DNA of 6,617 bases, taken from Treponema sp. Lineage in GTDB: Bacteria > Spirochaetota > Spirochaetia > Treponematales > Breznakiellaceae. Positions 5,977 through 6,617 of this stretch are shown here, piece after piece. Made by a program: the position numbers and the translations under genes. The stretch is from the NCBI GenBank assembly GCA_031257715.1, contig JAIROE010000075.1, positions 1-6,617 of the forward strand, written 5' to 3'. The notes below the pieces were generated by a model that saw nothing but the letters and a program-made list of their open reading frames with translations, ran no database searches and was not told the DNA's origin. Within the stretch, counting starts at the first letter, position 1. Each line of letters opens with the position of its first letter.

Positions 5977-6617
5977 TCCTTTACACCCGCCATTTCTTCC
6001 CCGATCTTTTCCAGCACCCGTGCCAGCGTTTCATCCGCGTTCAGCTCGCTGCGGAAACCGGCCGACGTTATATGACCCCCTCCACTGAAGGCCCTGGCTA
6101 TTTTGGACACATTGACCTCTCCTTTGGAACGGAGGGAACAACGGACTTTGCCTTCGGCGTTTTCCTTGACCAGAACGGATACGGCAATGTCTTTCGCTTT
6201 CAGCGGAAAGTTGATAAAGGATTCGGCATCCTCAAAGGATGCCCCCGTGGATTCCAGATCTTCTTTCCGCAGAACCTGCACCGCCGCCCTTCCGCCGCAG
6301 CATATCCGGAGGGTGGAAAGGACCTTTTGCTGGAGAAGCAGGGCCTTCATTGTTCCGCTTTCGTTGAGTTTTCTGTATATGTGGTAGGGAACAACGCCGA
6401 TCTCCACAAGCATCAGGCAGATCCTGAATGTCCGCAGGGTGGTTTTGATGTATGACAGCGATCCTGTGTCGTAGATTATCCCCGCAAAAGCGGCCGCGGC
6501 GGTGTTGTTGTCAAGGCAGACTCCCGCCGCCAGCGCGGTTTCCACCGCCAGTTCGCAGGCCGAGGACGCCGTGGGATCAATCAGCCCGGTAATGGAGGAA
6601 AATTTGTTCTTTTCATG
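5973..6617 (-). CDS. nrnA: DHH/DHHA1-family phosphoesterase, NrnA-like, 5' end outside window
   Basis: The frame is open to the right edge, so the GTG at 6545 is internal; 214 C-terminal residues are present of a family usually near 320. The N-terminal DHH signature and the first metal-binding aspartates therefore lie outside. What remains includes LIDPTASSACELA, GIIYDTGSLSY with the conserved DTG (visible residues 50-52), and the DHHA1 substrate-binding domain with VRCSLRSKGEVNVSKIARAF followed by GGGHITSAGF (179-188). Family members are Mn-dependent exonucleases that degrade nanoRNA, 3'-phosphoadenosine 5'-phosphate (pAp) or the c-di-AMP product pApA; in Borrelia a relative (DhhP) hydrolyses c-di-AMP. 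The sequence does not separate these roles. It is joined by an ATGA overlap to the membrane-anchored unknown gene downstream. Confidence 0.9.
   Translation of the reverse strand, partial: HEKNKFSSITGLIDPTASSACELAVETALAAGVCLDNNTAAAAFAGIIYDTGSLSYIKTTLRTFRICLMLVEIGVVPYHIYRKLNESGTMKALLLQQKVLSTLRICCGGRAAVQVLRKEDLESTGASFEDAESFINFPLKAKDIAVSVLVKENAEGKVRCSLRSKGEVNVSKIARAFSGGGHITSAGFRSELNADETLARVLEKIGEEMAGVKE

Noticed and set aside
5335..6075. Plus-strand open frame of 246 codons opposite the membrane-anchored unknown gene.
   Set aside because: It is antisense to a frame with a clear membrane anchor and an ATGA-coupled start. The composition is typical of a GC-rich shadow frame, and no family motif is seen.
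5970..6455. Plus-strand open frame of 161 codons opposite the DHH phosphoesterase gene.
   Set aside because: The minus-strand frame has conserved DTG and GGGH motifs and runs to the window edge; the plus-strand product resembles nothing.

Overview
This is a gene-dense, GC-rich bacterial window with no RNA gene, CRISPR array, insertion sequence or prophage visible. It holds six plus-strand genes and two minus-strand genes, packed with overlaps or gaps of a few bases. A SPOR-domain secreted protein and a LapA-type membrane protein point to a diderm (Gram-negative-type) bacterium. The overall style, including the MiaB wording and a DHH phosphoesterase coupled to a membrane-anchored unknown protein, recalls treponeme-like spirochaetes. 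That taxonomic guess is an inference and was not tested.

Layout, plus strand. The window opens inside folD (methylene-THF dehydrogenase/cyclohydrolase), which overlaps folE2 (type IB GTP cyclohydrolase) by 8 bases. folE2 overlaps a gene for a small four-helix membrane protein of unknown function by 8 bases. After a 13-base gap comes miaB (tRNA methylthiotransferase), then a LapA-domain two-helix membrane protein behind a strong ribosome-binding site. Last is a secreted TPR-like protein with a C-terminal SPOR domain, whose start overlaps the LapA gene. The six genes look like one transcription unit, with its promoter upstream of the window.

Layout, minus strand. Reading leftward from the right edge, a DHH/DHHA1 phosphoesterase (NrnA-like, 5' end outside the window) is joined by an ATGA overlap to a 503-residue membrane-anchored protein of unknown function. 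This unit ends only 3 bases from the stop of the SPOR gene, so the two operons converge with almost no spacer.

How the genes fit together. folE2 and folD supply the first step of pterin synthesis and one-carbon interconversion of folate. miaB modifies tRNA using iron-sulfur clusters and SAM. The LapA and SPOR proteins belong to the envelope. The minus-strand pair joins nanoRNA/nucleotide turnover to an unknown envelope protein. No intergenic stretch exceeds 13 bases. The most open questions concern the 503-residue protein, the four-helix protein, and the A9 and G8 tracts inside miaB.
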